From contig DASVBE010000120.1 of assembly GCA_036375995.1 (NCBI GenBank), positions 1 through 61,191 on the forward strand: DNA of 61,191 bases, in the 5' to 3' direction. The translations under genes were made by a program, and so were the position numbers. Shown piece by piece: positions 20,905-28,363 of the stretch. Position 1 is the first letter of the stretch; each line of letters opens with the position of its first letter. Source of the stretch: DASVBE01 sp036375995 (lineage in GTDB: Bacteria; Actinomycetota; Actinomycetes; Streptosporangiales; Streptosporangiaceae). The notes below the pieces were generated by a model. It was not told the origin of the DNA, did not search any database, and was given only the letters and a program-made list of their open reading frames with translations.

Positions 20905-21591
20905 TCAGCCGGGGCCGGCCTTGTACCCGACCCCGCGGACGGTGACCACGATCTCCGGCCGCTCGGGGTCCTTCTCGATCTTCGCTCGCAGCCGCTGAAC
21001 GTGCACGTTGACCAGCCGGGTATCGGCCGCGTGCCGGTAGCCCCAGACCTGCTCGAGCAGCACCTCGCGGGTGAACACCTGGCGCGGCTTGCGGGCCAGC
21101 GCGACCAGCAGGTCGAACTCCAGCGGCGTGAGGTTCAGCGGCTCGCCGGCCCGGCGCACCGCGTGCCCGGCCACGTCGATGGTGACGTCGCCGATCTGCA
21201 GCATCTCCGGGGCCGGGTCGTCGGTGCGGCGCAGCCGGGCCCGCACCCGGGCGATCAGCACCTTGGACTGGAACGGCTTGACGATGTAGTCGTCGGCACC
21301 GGACTCCAGGCCCAGCACCACGTCCACGGTGTCACTCTTGGCGGTCAGCATGACGATCGGGACCCCGGACTCGGCCCGGATCTGCCGGCATACGTCGATG
21401 CCGTCCATGCCCGGCAGCATCAGGTCGAGCAGCACCAGGTCAGGGCGGGTATCACGGAAAGCGTCCAGCGCCTTGTCGCCGTCGGAGACGAACGTCGGCT
21501 CGAAGCCCTCGCCGCGCAGCACGATGCCCAGCATCTCGGCCAGCGCGGCATCGTCATCGACAACCAGAACGCGACCCTTCATAGTCCTCAT
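20905..21591 (-). CDS. mtrA: OmpR-family response regulator MtrA
   Basis: MtrA controls cell-wall, division and, in streptomycetes, development genes. It has the acid pocket VVDDD (residues ~10-14), phospho-acceptor Asp56 (LLDLMLPGMDG), switch Thr in MLTAKSD, Lys in VKPF, and a winged-helix DNA-binding domain ending RTVRGVGYKAGPG. The 228-residue length equals that of mycobacterial MtrA. An ATG three codons downstream is an alternative start. A CTGACG-18-CATAAC pair ~20-50 nt upstream could be its own promoter, although mtnA is only 43 bp away on the same strand. Confidence 0.98.
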   Translation of the reverse strand: MRTMKGRVLVVDDDAALAEMLGIVLRGEGFEPTFVSDGDKALDAFRDTRPDLVLLDLMLPGMDGIDVCRQIRAESGVPIVMLTAKSDTVDVVLGLESGADDYIVKPFQSKVLIARVRARLRRTDDPAPEMLQIGDVTIDVAGHAVRRAGEPLNLTPLEFDLLVALARKPRQVFTREVLLEQVWGYRHAADTRLVNVHVQRLRAKIEKDPERPEIVVTVRGVGYKAGPG

Positions 21592-21634
21592 CGTTCCACG
21601 TAAGCGACGTTATGGGCAGTTTCCCGTGGGCACG

Positions 21635-22651
21635 TCAGGCTCCCAGGACTCGCAGAGTACCCGTTGTCACCGGCTGGGCAATGCCCCTCTCCGTTACCAG
21701 GGCCGTCACCAGGCCCGGCGGGGTGACGTCGAAGGCCGGGTTCCAGGCTCTCGTGCCGTCCGGCGCGACCGGCTGGCCGGCCAGCGCGGTGACCTCCGCG
21801 GCGGGCCGCTGCTCGACCGGGATGCCCGGGCCGGCCGGGGTAGCGAGGTCGATCGTGGAGGTCGGCGCGACGACAACGAACGGCACCTGGTGGTGCCGGG
21901 CCAGTACGGCCAGGCCGTAGGTGCCGACCTTGTTGGCCACGCTGCCGTCGGCCGCGATCCGGTCCGCGCCGGTCAGCACCAGGTCCACCTGGCCACTGGC
22001 CAGCAGGGCGGCGGCGGCCGAGTCGGCCAGCACGGTGTGCGGCAGGCCGGCCCGCCGGGCTTCCCACGCGGTCAGCCGGGCGCCCTGGAGCAGCGGCCGG
22101 GTTTCGTCCACCCAGAGCATGGCCAGCCGTCCGGCCCGGTGCGCGGCCAGGATCACCGCGAACGCGGTCCCCTCCCCCGCGGACACCAGCGCGCCGGTGT
22201 TGCAGTGGGTCAGCACCCGGGCGCCCGCCGGGACCAGGCGCAGCCCGTGCTCGGCCATGGCCGCGCTGGCCGCGGCGTCCGCCGCGGCGATCCGCCCGGC
22301 CTCGGCCAGCGCCGCGGCCGCCCCGTCCGCGCCGCGGCCGGCCTGCTCCCAGGCGGCCAGGGCGAGGCCGGCGCCCCAGGCCAGGTTCACCGCGGTGGGC
22401 CGGGCCCCGCCGAGGGCGCGCGCCGCGGCGGGCACGTCGTCGCCGCGGCGGGCGGCCAGGGCCACCCCGTACGCCCCGGCCAGCCCGAGCAGGGGCGCGC
22501 CGCGCACCACCAGGCGGCCGATCGCGTCCACCAGAGCGGGAATGTCCGCGCAGGTCACGGTGACCTCGGCGGCCGGCAGCCGGGTCTGGTCCAGCAGCTC
22601 GATAGCGGGCCCGGCCGGCTCGTCCAGCCAGCGCAAGGGGGCAAGGTTCAC
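21635..22651 (-). CDS. mtnA: S-methyl-5-thioribose-1-phosphate isomerase
   Basis: MtnA isomerises methylthioribose-1-phosphate to methylthioribulose-1-phosphate in methionine salvage. The 338-residue protein shows VRGAPLLGLAGAYG near residue 50, the catalytic Cys in LTHCNTGAL, DETRPLLQGARLTAWE, and the catalytic Asp in LTGADRIAADGSVANKVGTY. These also separate it from eIF2B-like homologues. It is immediately upstream of mtrA on the same strand, so it may share the mtr transcript. No other methionine-salvage gene is in the window, but SAH hydrolase lies ~3 kb away. The GTG start lacks a ribosome site; a CACACT box 6 nt upstream would make it leaderless. Confidence 0.93.
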   Translation of the reverse strand: MNLAPLRWLDEPAGPAIELLDQTRLPAAEVTVTCADIPALVDAIGRLVVRGAPLLGLAGAYGVALAARRGDDVPAAARALGGARPTAVNLAWGAGLALAAWEQAGRGADGAAAALAEAGRIAAADAAASAAMAEHGLRLVPAGARVLTHCNTGALVSAGEGTAFAVILAAHRAGRLAMLWVDETRPLLQGARLTAWEARRAGLPHTVLADSAAAALLASGQVDLVLTGADRIAADGSVANKVGTYGLAVLARHHQVPFVVVAPTSTIDLATPAGPGIPVEQRPAAEVTALAGQPVAPDGTRAWNPAFDVTPPGLVTALVTERGIAQPVTTGTLRVLGA

Positions 22652-22758
22652 GCCCTGAGTGTGCGCCAGGCGAACCCACCCCCGCCACCCAGGGGCCGTA
22701 CACCTAAGTCCACGGCCCGCAGAACCAAGGGCCCCAGCGAGCCCTGTGGGGGATCGCC

Positions 22759-22764
22759 TAGCCT
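22759..22764 (+). promoter_or_regulatory. -10-like TAGCCT before the flippase-like gene
   Basis: TAGCCT lies 9 nt before the ATG at 22774, consistent with a leaderless or near-leaderless mRNA. No Shine-Dalgarno is seen. Confidence 0.4.
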
Positions 22765-22773
22765 GGGGCCATC

Positions 22774-23886
22774 ATGGATGGCCAGGCCGGGTCCGGCGCG
22801 CAGGCACCGGAGGACACACAGGCGCCGGACGAGCCGGCCGTGGCCGGGCACCGTCCGCCGCGGCGCTGGCAGATCGCGGTGGCGGTGGCCGCAGCCGCGG
22901 CGATCGCGTTCGGGGTGTACGCCGGGCGGCGGGTCCTGGGCGAGTCGCTGAACGCTCTGACCTCGCTGGACTGGACCTGGTTCCTGGCCGCGATCGGGTG
23001 CGAGGCCGTCTCGCTGCTGGCGTTCGGGCTGTCCCGGCGCCGCCTGCTGCGGGCCGACGGGCACCCGGCCGGGCTTGGCTCGGTGATGGCCATCACCTAC
23101 GCCAGCAATGCGCTGTCCATAACCATCCCGTTCGCCGGGGCCCAGCTCGCCGTGGTGTTCTCCTACCAGCAGTTCCGGCGCCGTGGCCTGGGCCCGGCGA
23201 TCACCGGCTGGGCGCTGGCCGTGTCGGCCATCATGTCCGTGTCCGCGCTGGCCCTGGTTCTGGTCGGCGGCTCGCTGCTGAGCGGCGCCTCGCTGGCTAC
23301 CGCGCTCGGGTTCGCCGGGGCCGCGGTGCTGCTCGTCCCGGCGGTGGCGATCCTGCTCGCGCTGCGCAGCACCCGGCTGCGGCGGCTGATCAGCGTGGCG
23401 CTGGCCCGGCTCACCGTCACGGCCCGGCGGGTGCTGCGCCGGCCGCCGCCCCCGGGTGAGCCGACCGAGGCGTTCGAGGCGTTCCTGACCCGGGTGGCCA
23501 GCATCCGGATGCCGGCCCTGCGGTACGCCGAGGTGTTCGGGTTCGCCCTGCTCAACTGGATCGGCGACGCCGCGTGCCTAGCCTGCGCGATCCGCGCCAC
23601 CGGCCAGCCGGTGCCCTGGCACGGCCTGCTGCTGGCCTACGCGGCGGGCGCGGCGGCCGGCAGCACCGGGCTGACCCCGGGCGGCTTCGGGCTGGTCGAG
23701 GCCACCCTCACGGCGGCCCTGGTGGCCGTGGGCATGACCAGCGGGGCGGCGCTGACCGCGGTGCTCGCCTACCGGCTGGTGAACTTCTGGATGATCCTGA
23801 TCGGCGGGTGGATCACGATGGTGGTGCTGACCCGGTTCAGGAGCCGTACCGCCAGGAGTCCAGGTATTCCTGCTGGCCCGGGGTGA
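22774..23886 (+). CDS. Lysylphosphatidylglycerol synthase TM region/UPF0104 (YbhN-like) membrane protein
   Basis: The 370-residue integral membrane protein has about eight hydrophobic helices and the family signatures SNALSITIPFAGAQLAVVFSYQQF and AAGSTGLTPGGFGLVEATLTAAL. Members include the flippase domain of MprF and stand-alone proteins thought to move lipids. The aminoacyl-transfer domain of MprF is absent, so substrate and direction are unknown. Its 3' end overlaps the convergent SAH-hydrolase-like gene by 50 bp, unusual for two conserved genes. Confidence 0.85.
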   Translation: MDGQAGSGAQAPEDTQAPDEPAVAGHRPPRRWQIAVAVAAAAAIAFGVYAGRRVLGESLNALTSLDWTWFLAAIGCEAVSLLAFGLSRRRLLRADGHPAGLGSVMAITYASNALSITIPFAGAQLAVVFSYQQFRRRGLGPAITGWALAVSAIMSVSALALVLVGGSLLSGASLATALGFAGAAVLLVPAVAILLALRSTRLRRLISVALARLTVTARRVLRRPPPPGEPTEAFEAFLTRVASIRMPALRYAEVFGFALLNWIGDAACLACAIRATGQPVPWHGLLLAYAAGAAAGSTGLTPGGFGLVEATLTAALVAVGMTSGAALTAVLAYRLVNFWMILIGGWITMVVLTRFRSRTARSPGIPAGPG

Positions 23887-25123
23887 GCTCGTCGATCTCG
23901 GTGCCCATGCAGGCCAGCATCAGCCCGGCGGCCTGGGCGTCGGTTTCCGCCGGCACCTCGTGCACCCCTGGCGGCAGCGGCGGCCGGGCACTGGTCAGCC
24001 AGACCGCGGACAGCGCGCCCACGGTGAAGGACACGTCCATCACCGCGGCCGGGTGGCCTTCCCCGGCGACCAGGTTGACCACCCGGCCCTCGGCCAGCAG
24101 GATCAGCCGCCGCCCGTCGGCCAGCACGTACTCGTCCGCGGACGGCCGGATCTGCGGGTTGACCGTGACGGCCAGCTTCTCCAGGCCGCGCACGTCGATC
24201 TCCACGTCGAAGTGGCCGGCGTTGGCCAGGATCGCGCCGTCGCGCATGACCTCCAGGTGCGCCGGGGTGATCACGTCCCGGGAGCCGGTGGCGGTGATGA
24301 ACACCTCGCCGAGCGGCGCGGCGGCGGCCATCGGCAGGACCCGGAAGCCCGCCATGACCGCGTCCAGCGCGCGGACCGGGTCGGTCTCGGTCACCACGAC
24401 CTGGGCGCCGAAGCCACGGGCCCGCTCGGCGATGCCGGTGCCCGCAGGCCCGTAGCCGGCCACCACCACGGTCTTGCCGGCCAGCAGCGTGTTGGTGGCC
24501 CGCAGGATGCCGTCCAGCGCGGACTGGCCGGTGCCGTACCGGTTGTCCAGCATCCGCCGGGTGGCCGCGCCGTTCGCCGCCACCACCGGGAAGGCCAGCG
24601 TGCCCGCCGCGGCCATCCGGCGCAGCCGGGCCACCCCGGTGGTGGTGGACTCGACCCCGCCGGCCACCCCGGCCAGCAGTTCGGGGCGGTCCTCGTGCAG
24701 CGTGTTGACCAGGTCGCCGCCGTCGTCGAAGACCAGCGCCGGGGCGCTGTCCAGAGCCTGGTGGATGTGCCGGTAGTAGGTCTCCCTGGCCGCCCCGGAC
24801 CGGGCCGACACGGTCACGCCCGGCCAGGAGGCCAGCACCGCGGCCACGTCGTCCTGAGTGGACAGCGGGTTGGACGCGGCCAGGTGGACCCGCGCCCCGG
24901 CCGCCCGCAGCACGTTCACCAGGACCGCGGTCTCGGCGGTGACGTGCAGGCAGGCGGCCACGGCCAGGCCATCCAGCGGGCGGCTGGCCGCGAACGACTC
25001 CCGGATGAGGCCGAGCACCGGCATGGTGCGCTCGGCCCAGCCGACCCGGGCCTGGCCGGCGGCGGCCAGCCCCGGGTCGGCGATGTCAGAGCCTCCGGGA
25101 GGCACGGGGCCCGTGGGGGGCAT
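23837..25123 (-). CDS. Divergent adenosylhomocysteinase-family protein (archaeal/Thermotoga-like form)
   Basis: This 428-residue paralogue lies 5 bp after the canonical sahH. It keeps the fold markers: LHVTAETAVL, SNPLSTQDDVAA, FDDGGD at 132-137, and the NAD-binding GYGPAGTG at 223-230. It has the shorter architecture and SWRYGS-type C-terminus of archaeal/Thermotoga enzymes, without the DHYRY tail. Two substrate-site residues differ from canonical enzymes. EETTTG reads ESTTTG (Ser159), and the active-site Lys four residues before the conserved Asp-Asn is Arg189 (ATRRMLDN). It may act on another nucleosidyl-homocysteine or serve as a regulatory partner; substrate unknown. Confidence 0.85.
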   Translation of the reverse strand: MPPTGPVPPGGSDIADPGLAAAGQARVGWAERTMPVLGLIRESFAASRPLDGLAVAACLHVTAETAVLVNVLRAAGARVHLAASNPLSTQDDVAAVLASWPGVTVSARSGAARETYYRHIHQALDSAPALVFDDGGDLVNTLHEDRPELLAGVAGGVESTTTGVARLRRMAAAGTLAFPVVAANGAATRRMLDNRYGTGQSALDGILRATNTLLAGKTVVVAGYGPAGTGIAERARGFGAQVVVTETDPVRALDAVMAGFRVLPMAAAAPLGEVFITATGSRDVITPAHLEVMRDGAILANAGHFDVEIDVRGLEKLAVTVNPQIRPSADEYVLADGRRLILLAEGRVVNLVAGEGHPAAVMDVSFTVGALSAVWLTSARPPLPPGVHEVPAETDAQAAGLMLACMGTEIDELTPGQQEYLDSWRYGS

Positions 25124-25128
25124 GGCCG

Positions 25129-26574
25129 TCAGTAGCGGTAGTGGTCCGGCTTGTACGGGCCGTCGACCGGGACGCCGATGTAGTCGGCCTGCTCCTTGGA
25201 CAGCCGGGTGAGCCGGACACCGAGCGCGTCCAGGTGCAGCCGGGCGACCTTCTCATCCAGGTGCTTGGGCAGCACGTGCACGCCGAGCGGGTACTCCGCG
25301 GTCTTGGTGAACAGCTCGACCTGGGCGATCACCTGGTTGGTGAAGCTGTTCGACATCACGAAGCTGGGGTGCCCGGTGGCGTTGCCCAGGTTCAGCAGCC
25401 GGCCCTCGGACAGGATGATCACCGCGTGGCCGTCCGCGAAGACCCACTCGTCGACCTGCGGCTTGATGTTCACGCGCGTGATGCCCGGGGTGCGGGCCAG
25501 GCCGGCCATGTCGATCTCGTTGTCGAAGTGGCCGATGTTCCCGACGATGGCCTGGTGCTTCATCGCGGCCATGTGGTCCGCGGTGATGATGCCGTAGTTG
25601 CCGGTCGCGCTGATGAAGATGTCGGCCTGGCCCACCATGTCCTCGATGGTGGCGACCTGGTAGCCGTCCATCGCGGCCTGCAGCGCGCAGATCGGGTCGA
25701 TCTCGGTGACCACGACCCGGGCGCCCTGGCCGCGCAGCGACTCCGCGCAGCCCTTGCCCACGTCGCCGTAGCCGCAGACGACCGCGACCTTGCCGCCGAT
25801 GAGCACGTCGGTGGCCCGGTTGATGCCGTCCACCAGGGAGTGCCGGCAGCCGTACTTGTTGTCGAACTTCGACTTGGTCACCGAGTCGTTGACGTTAATC
25901 GCCGGGAACCGCAGCGTGCCGGCCGTGGCCATCTCGTACAGCCGGTGCACGCCGGTGGTGGTCTCCTCGGTGACCCCGCGGACCTGCCCGGCGACCGCGG
26001 TCCACTTGCCCGGTGCCGCCGCCAGCGAGGCGCGCAGCAGCTCCAGGATGACCCGCCACTCCTCGGGGTCCTCCTCGGCGGCCGACGGGACGGCCCCGGC
26101 CGCCTCGTACTCGGCGCCCTTGTGCACCAGCAGCGTGGCGTCGCCGCCGTCGTCCAGGAGCATGTTCGGCCCGGCGCCGTCCGGCCAGCTCAGCGCCTGC
26201 TCGGTGCACCACCAGTACTCCGGCAGGCTCTCGCCCTTCCAGGCGAACACCGGGATGCCACGCGGGTCGTCAGGCGTACCGTCCGGGCCCACCGCGACCG
26301 CGGCGGCGGCGTGGTCCTGGGTGGAGAAGATGTTGCAGCTGCACCACCGGACCTCGGCGCCGATCGCGACCAGCGTCTCGATCAGGACCGCGGTCTGCAC
26401 GGTCATGTGCAGGGACCCGGTGATCCGGGCGCCGCGCAGCGGCTGGCTGCGGCCGTACTCCTCGCGGACCGCCATCAGGCCCGGCATCTCGTGCTCGGCC
26501 AGCCGGATCTCCTTGCGCCCGAACTCGGCCAGGGACAGATCAGCGACCTTGAACGGGAGGTTCTCCGCGGACAT
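25129..26574 (-). CDS. sahH: Adenosylhomocysteinase (SAH hydrolase)
   Basis: This NAD-dependent enzyme splits S-adenosylhomocysteine into adenosine and homocysteine, closing the SAM methylation cycle. All canonical signatures are present: LHMTVQTAVLIETL, DDGGDATLLVH, TEETTTGVHRLYEM, NVNDSVTKSKFDNKYG, the NAD motif GYGDVGKG, and the C-terminal KPDHYRY. ATG 26574 with AAGGAG 6 nt upstream gives 481 residues; the longer reading to 26655 has no ribosome site. It is the first gene of a two-gene operon with the divergent paralogue. Confidence 0.96.
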   Translation of the reverse strand: MSAENLPFKVADLSLAEFGRKEIRLAEHEMPGLMAVREEYGRSQPLRGARITGSLHMTVQTAVLIETLVAIGAEVRWCSCNIFSTQDHAAAAVAVGPDGTPDDPRGIPVFAWKGESLPEYWWCTEQALSWPDGAGPNMLLDDGGDATLLVHKGAEYEAAGAVPSAAEEDPEEWRVILELLRASLAAAPGKWTAVAGQVRGVTEETTTGVHRLYEMATAGTLRFPAINVNDSVTKSKFDNKYGCRHSLVDGINRATDVLIGGKVAVVCGYGDVGKGCAESLRGQGARVVVTEIDPICALQAAMDGYQVATIEDMVGQADIFISATGNYGIITADHMAAMKHQAIVGNIGHFDNEIDMAGLARTPGITRVNIKPQVDEWVFADGHAVIILSEGRLLNLGNATGHPSFVMSNSFTNQVIAQVELFTKTAEYPLGVHVLPKHLDEKVARLHLDALGVRLTRLSKEQADYIGVPVDGPYKPDHYRY

Positions 26575-26648
26575 CAACAGCTCCTTCGCACGATCTCTGG
26601 TGGCTTGACCTAACCGACAGTAGGAGACCGCCGGCCGGATCGGCACGC

Positions 26649-26683
26649 TTGTCACCCAGTTCCGGACAAAAAATTGTTAGATT
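26649..26683 (+). promoter_or_regulatory. AT-rich divergent control region and -10 TAGATT of the merR gene
   Basis: In this GC-rich DNA, 26665-26687 is strikingly AT-rich. TAGATT (26678-26683) sits 7 nt before ATG 26691, giving a leaderless start. ACAA-AAAA-TTGT (26665-26676) is a small inverted repeat. A TTGTCA at 26649 lies 20 nt from TGTTAG, resembling the stretched spacers of MerR-controlled promoters. It may also bear on the divergent sahH. Confidence 0.4.
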
Positions 26684-26690
26684 TATGGCC

Positions 26691-27032
26691 ATGCGCATCA
26701 CGGCGGCCGCTCAGCGGCTCGGGATCTCCCCGCGGATGCTGCGCTACCGGGAGGCCATCGGCCTGCTGCCCGCGGCGCGCCCGGCCGGGCACCGGACCTA
26801 CACCGAGGCGGAGCTGGCCGCGGTGGCGCTGGCCCTGTCGATCGAGCAGCGGTACGACATCAGCCCGGCCGCGCTGGCCTTCGGGCTGCGGGTCCTGACC
26901 GACCCGGCGGCCCGGTCGCAGGTCGCCGAGCTGGGCCGGCAGACCGGCCGGATCGGCACGCCGGGCAGCCGCGCGGTCGACTTCGAGAAGGAGCGGGCGC
27001 TGCGGCTGCTGAGCCTCACTCCCGGCCGCTGA
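26691..27032 (+). CDS. MerR-family transcriptional regulator
   Basis: The 113-residue protein begins directly with the MerR winged helix (MRITAAAQRLGISPRMLRYREAIGLLPAARPAGHRTYTEAEL is spread over residues 1-42), followed by a short coiled segment. There is no cysteine and little effector domain, so metal sensing by thiols is unlikely. I chose ATG 26691 because a TAGATT box lies 7 nt upstream and no Shine-Dalgarno exists; an ATG two codons earlier is possible. It is divergent from sahH, and its 3' end overlaps the convergent CDF transporter gene by 17 bp. Either neighbour could be a target. Confidence 0.8.
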   Translation: MRITAAAQRLGISPRMLRYREAIGLLPAARPAGHRTYTEAELAAVALALSIEQRYDISPAALAFGLRVLTDPAARSQVAELGRQTGRIGTPGSRAVDFEKERALRLLSLTPGR

Positions 27033-28098
27033 GGTCCGCGGGCGGGCCCGCGCTGTCCGCCTCGTCGTCCGCGGCTGAGCCGGAGCCCGGCTCGCGCTGT
27101 GCGGCCCGCACCGATGGGTCGTCGCTGTCCGCCTCGTCCGCCCGGTACAGGTCCGGCTCCAGGTAGATCACCTGGGCGATCGGCACGGCGGCGCGGACCC
27201 GCTGCTCGGCCGCGTCGATGGCCTGGGCGATGGCCGACCCGCTGGCCTGCGGCCGGACCGCGACCTTGGCCGCGATCAGCAGTGACTCCGGGCCCAGGTG
27301 CATGGTCCGCAGGTGGATGACCTGGTCGAGCTCGGGGCCGTCCTCCAGCGCGGCGACCACCGCCCGCTCGGTGGTGGCGGTGGCCGCCTCGCCGATCAGC
27401 AGGCTCTTCATCTCGATGGCCAGGACCACCGCGACCAGCCCGAGCACCACCCCGATGGCCAGCGACCCGGCACCGTCCCAGGCGCCGTTGCCGGTGATGG
27501 TGGCCATGGTGACCCCGGCCAGCGCGACGACCAGGCCGGTCAGCGCGGCCATGTCCTCCAGCAGCACGGTGGGCAGTTCCGGGGCCTTGGCCTGCTGGAT
27601 GAACCGGCGCAGGCCGCGGGACCGCCGCTCGGCCGAGGAAGCGGCGAGAGCGGTGCGCAGCGAGAGTGACTCCAGCACGATCGCCACGGCCAGCACGGCG
27701 AATGCGACGACCGGGCTGGACACCTGCTCCGGGTGGGAGATCCGGTGGACCCCCTCGTACACCGAGAACAGCGCGCCCACGGTGAACAGCACCACGGCGA
27801 CCACGAACGCGTAGAAGTAGCGTTCGTGGCCGAACCCGAACGGGTGCTGCTCGGTGCCGGCCCGCCGGGACCGTTTCCGGCCGACCAGCAGCAGCACCTG
27901 GTTGCCGCTGTCGGCCAGCGAGTGCACCGACTCGGCGAGCAGCGAGGCCGACCCGGTGATCACGAACGCGATGAACTTGGTGACCGCGATACCGAGGTTG
28001 GCGCCCAGCGCGGCGAGCACCGCCCGGGTTCCCCCCTCACCGTGGCCGTGCCCGGCCGCGGGGGCCGGTGTGGCGGGCTGCTGTGCGTTGGTGGGCAC
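27016..28098 (-). CDS. Cation diffusion facilitator (CDF) family transporter
   Basis: The 360-residue membrane protein has a His/Gly-rich N-terminus, six predicted helices and the CDF metal-site pattern AESVHSLADSGNQ (first acidic residue Glu) and HPFGFGHERYFYAF, then a cytoplasmic domain with LRTMHLGPESLLIAAKVAV. CDF proteins export Zn, Fe, Co or Mn with proton antiport; the metal cannot be read from sequence. Its GTG start is directly adjacent to the Trm112-like stop. An Asp/Glu/Ser-rich tail of ~40 residues is extra. Confidence 0.9.
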   Translation of the reverse strand: MPTNAQQPATPAPAAGHGHGEGGTRAVLAALGANLGIAVTKFIAFVITGSASLLAESVHSLADSGNQVLLLVGRKRSRRAGTEQHPFGFGHERYFYAFVVAVVLFTVGALFSVYEGVHRISHPEQVSSPVVAFAVLAVAIVLESLSLRTALAASSAERRSRGLRRFIQQAKAPELPTVLLEDMAALTGLVVALAGVTMATITGNGAWDGAGSLAIGVVLGLVAVVLAIEMKSLLIGEAATATTERAVVAALEDGPELDQVIHLRTMHLGPESLLIAAKVAVRPQASGSAIAQAIDAAEQRVRAAVPIAQVIYLEPDLYRADEADSDDPSVRAAQREPGSGSAADDEADSAGPPADLSGRE

Positions 28099-28281
28099 CT
28101 AGCCGGCCTGCGGGCTGCGCGCCTCATCCACCAGCAGGACGGGGATGTCATCGCGGACCGGGTAGGCCAGGCCGCACTCGGCACTGGTGCAGACCAGCTC
28201 GCTGGCCTCGGGGTCAGCGCGCAGCGGCGAGCGGCAGTTCGGGCAGGCCAGGATCTCCAGCAGCCAGTCGTCGATGTTCAC
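28099..28281 (-). CDS. Trm112-family zinc-binding small protein
   Basis: The 60-residue product has the Trm112/UPF0434 pattern WLLEILACPNCRSPL, then CTSAECGLAYPVRDDIPVLL. Cys13, Cys16, Cys31 and Cys36 form the probable zinc site. In eukaryotes Trm112 activates methyltransferases; in bacteria the role is unclear. GTG 28281 has GGGGAG 5 nt upstream, which rejects the longer reading to 28428. It sits between manB and the CDF gene on one transcript. Confidence 0.88.
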   Translation of the reverse strand: MNIDDWLLEILACPNCRSPLRADPEASELVCTSAECGLAYPVRDDIPVLLVDEARSPQAG

Positions 28282-28363
28282 GGCAGCTCCCCGGGGTCGC
28301 GGGTTCGGTTGGCGGGCAGGATCAGGGCGCCCGGCCGGCCGGCGGGCCGCGGCCCGCCGGCGG

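Noticed and set aside
26575..26684. Possible SAH riboswitch upstream of sahH
   Set aside because: The ~110-nt leader lacks the conserved SAH-riboswitch core; only a standard Shine-Dalgarno is seen.
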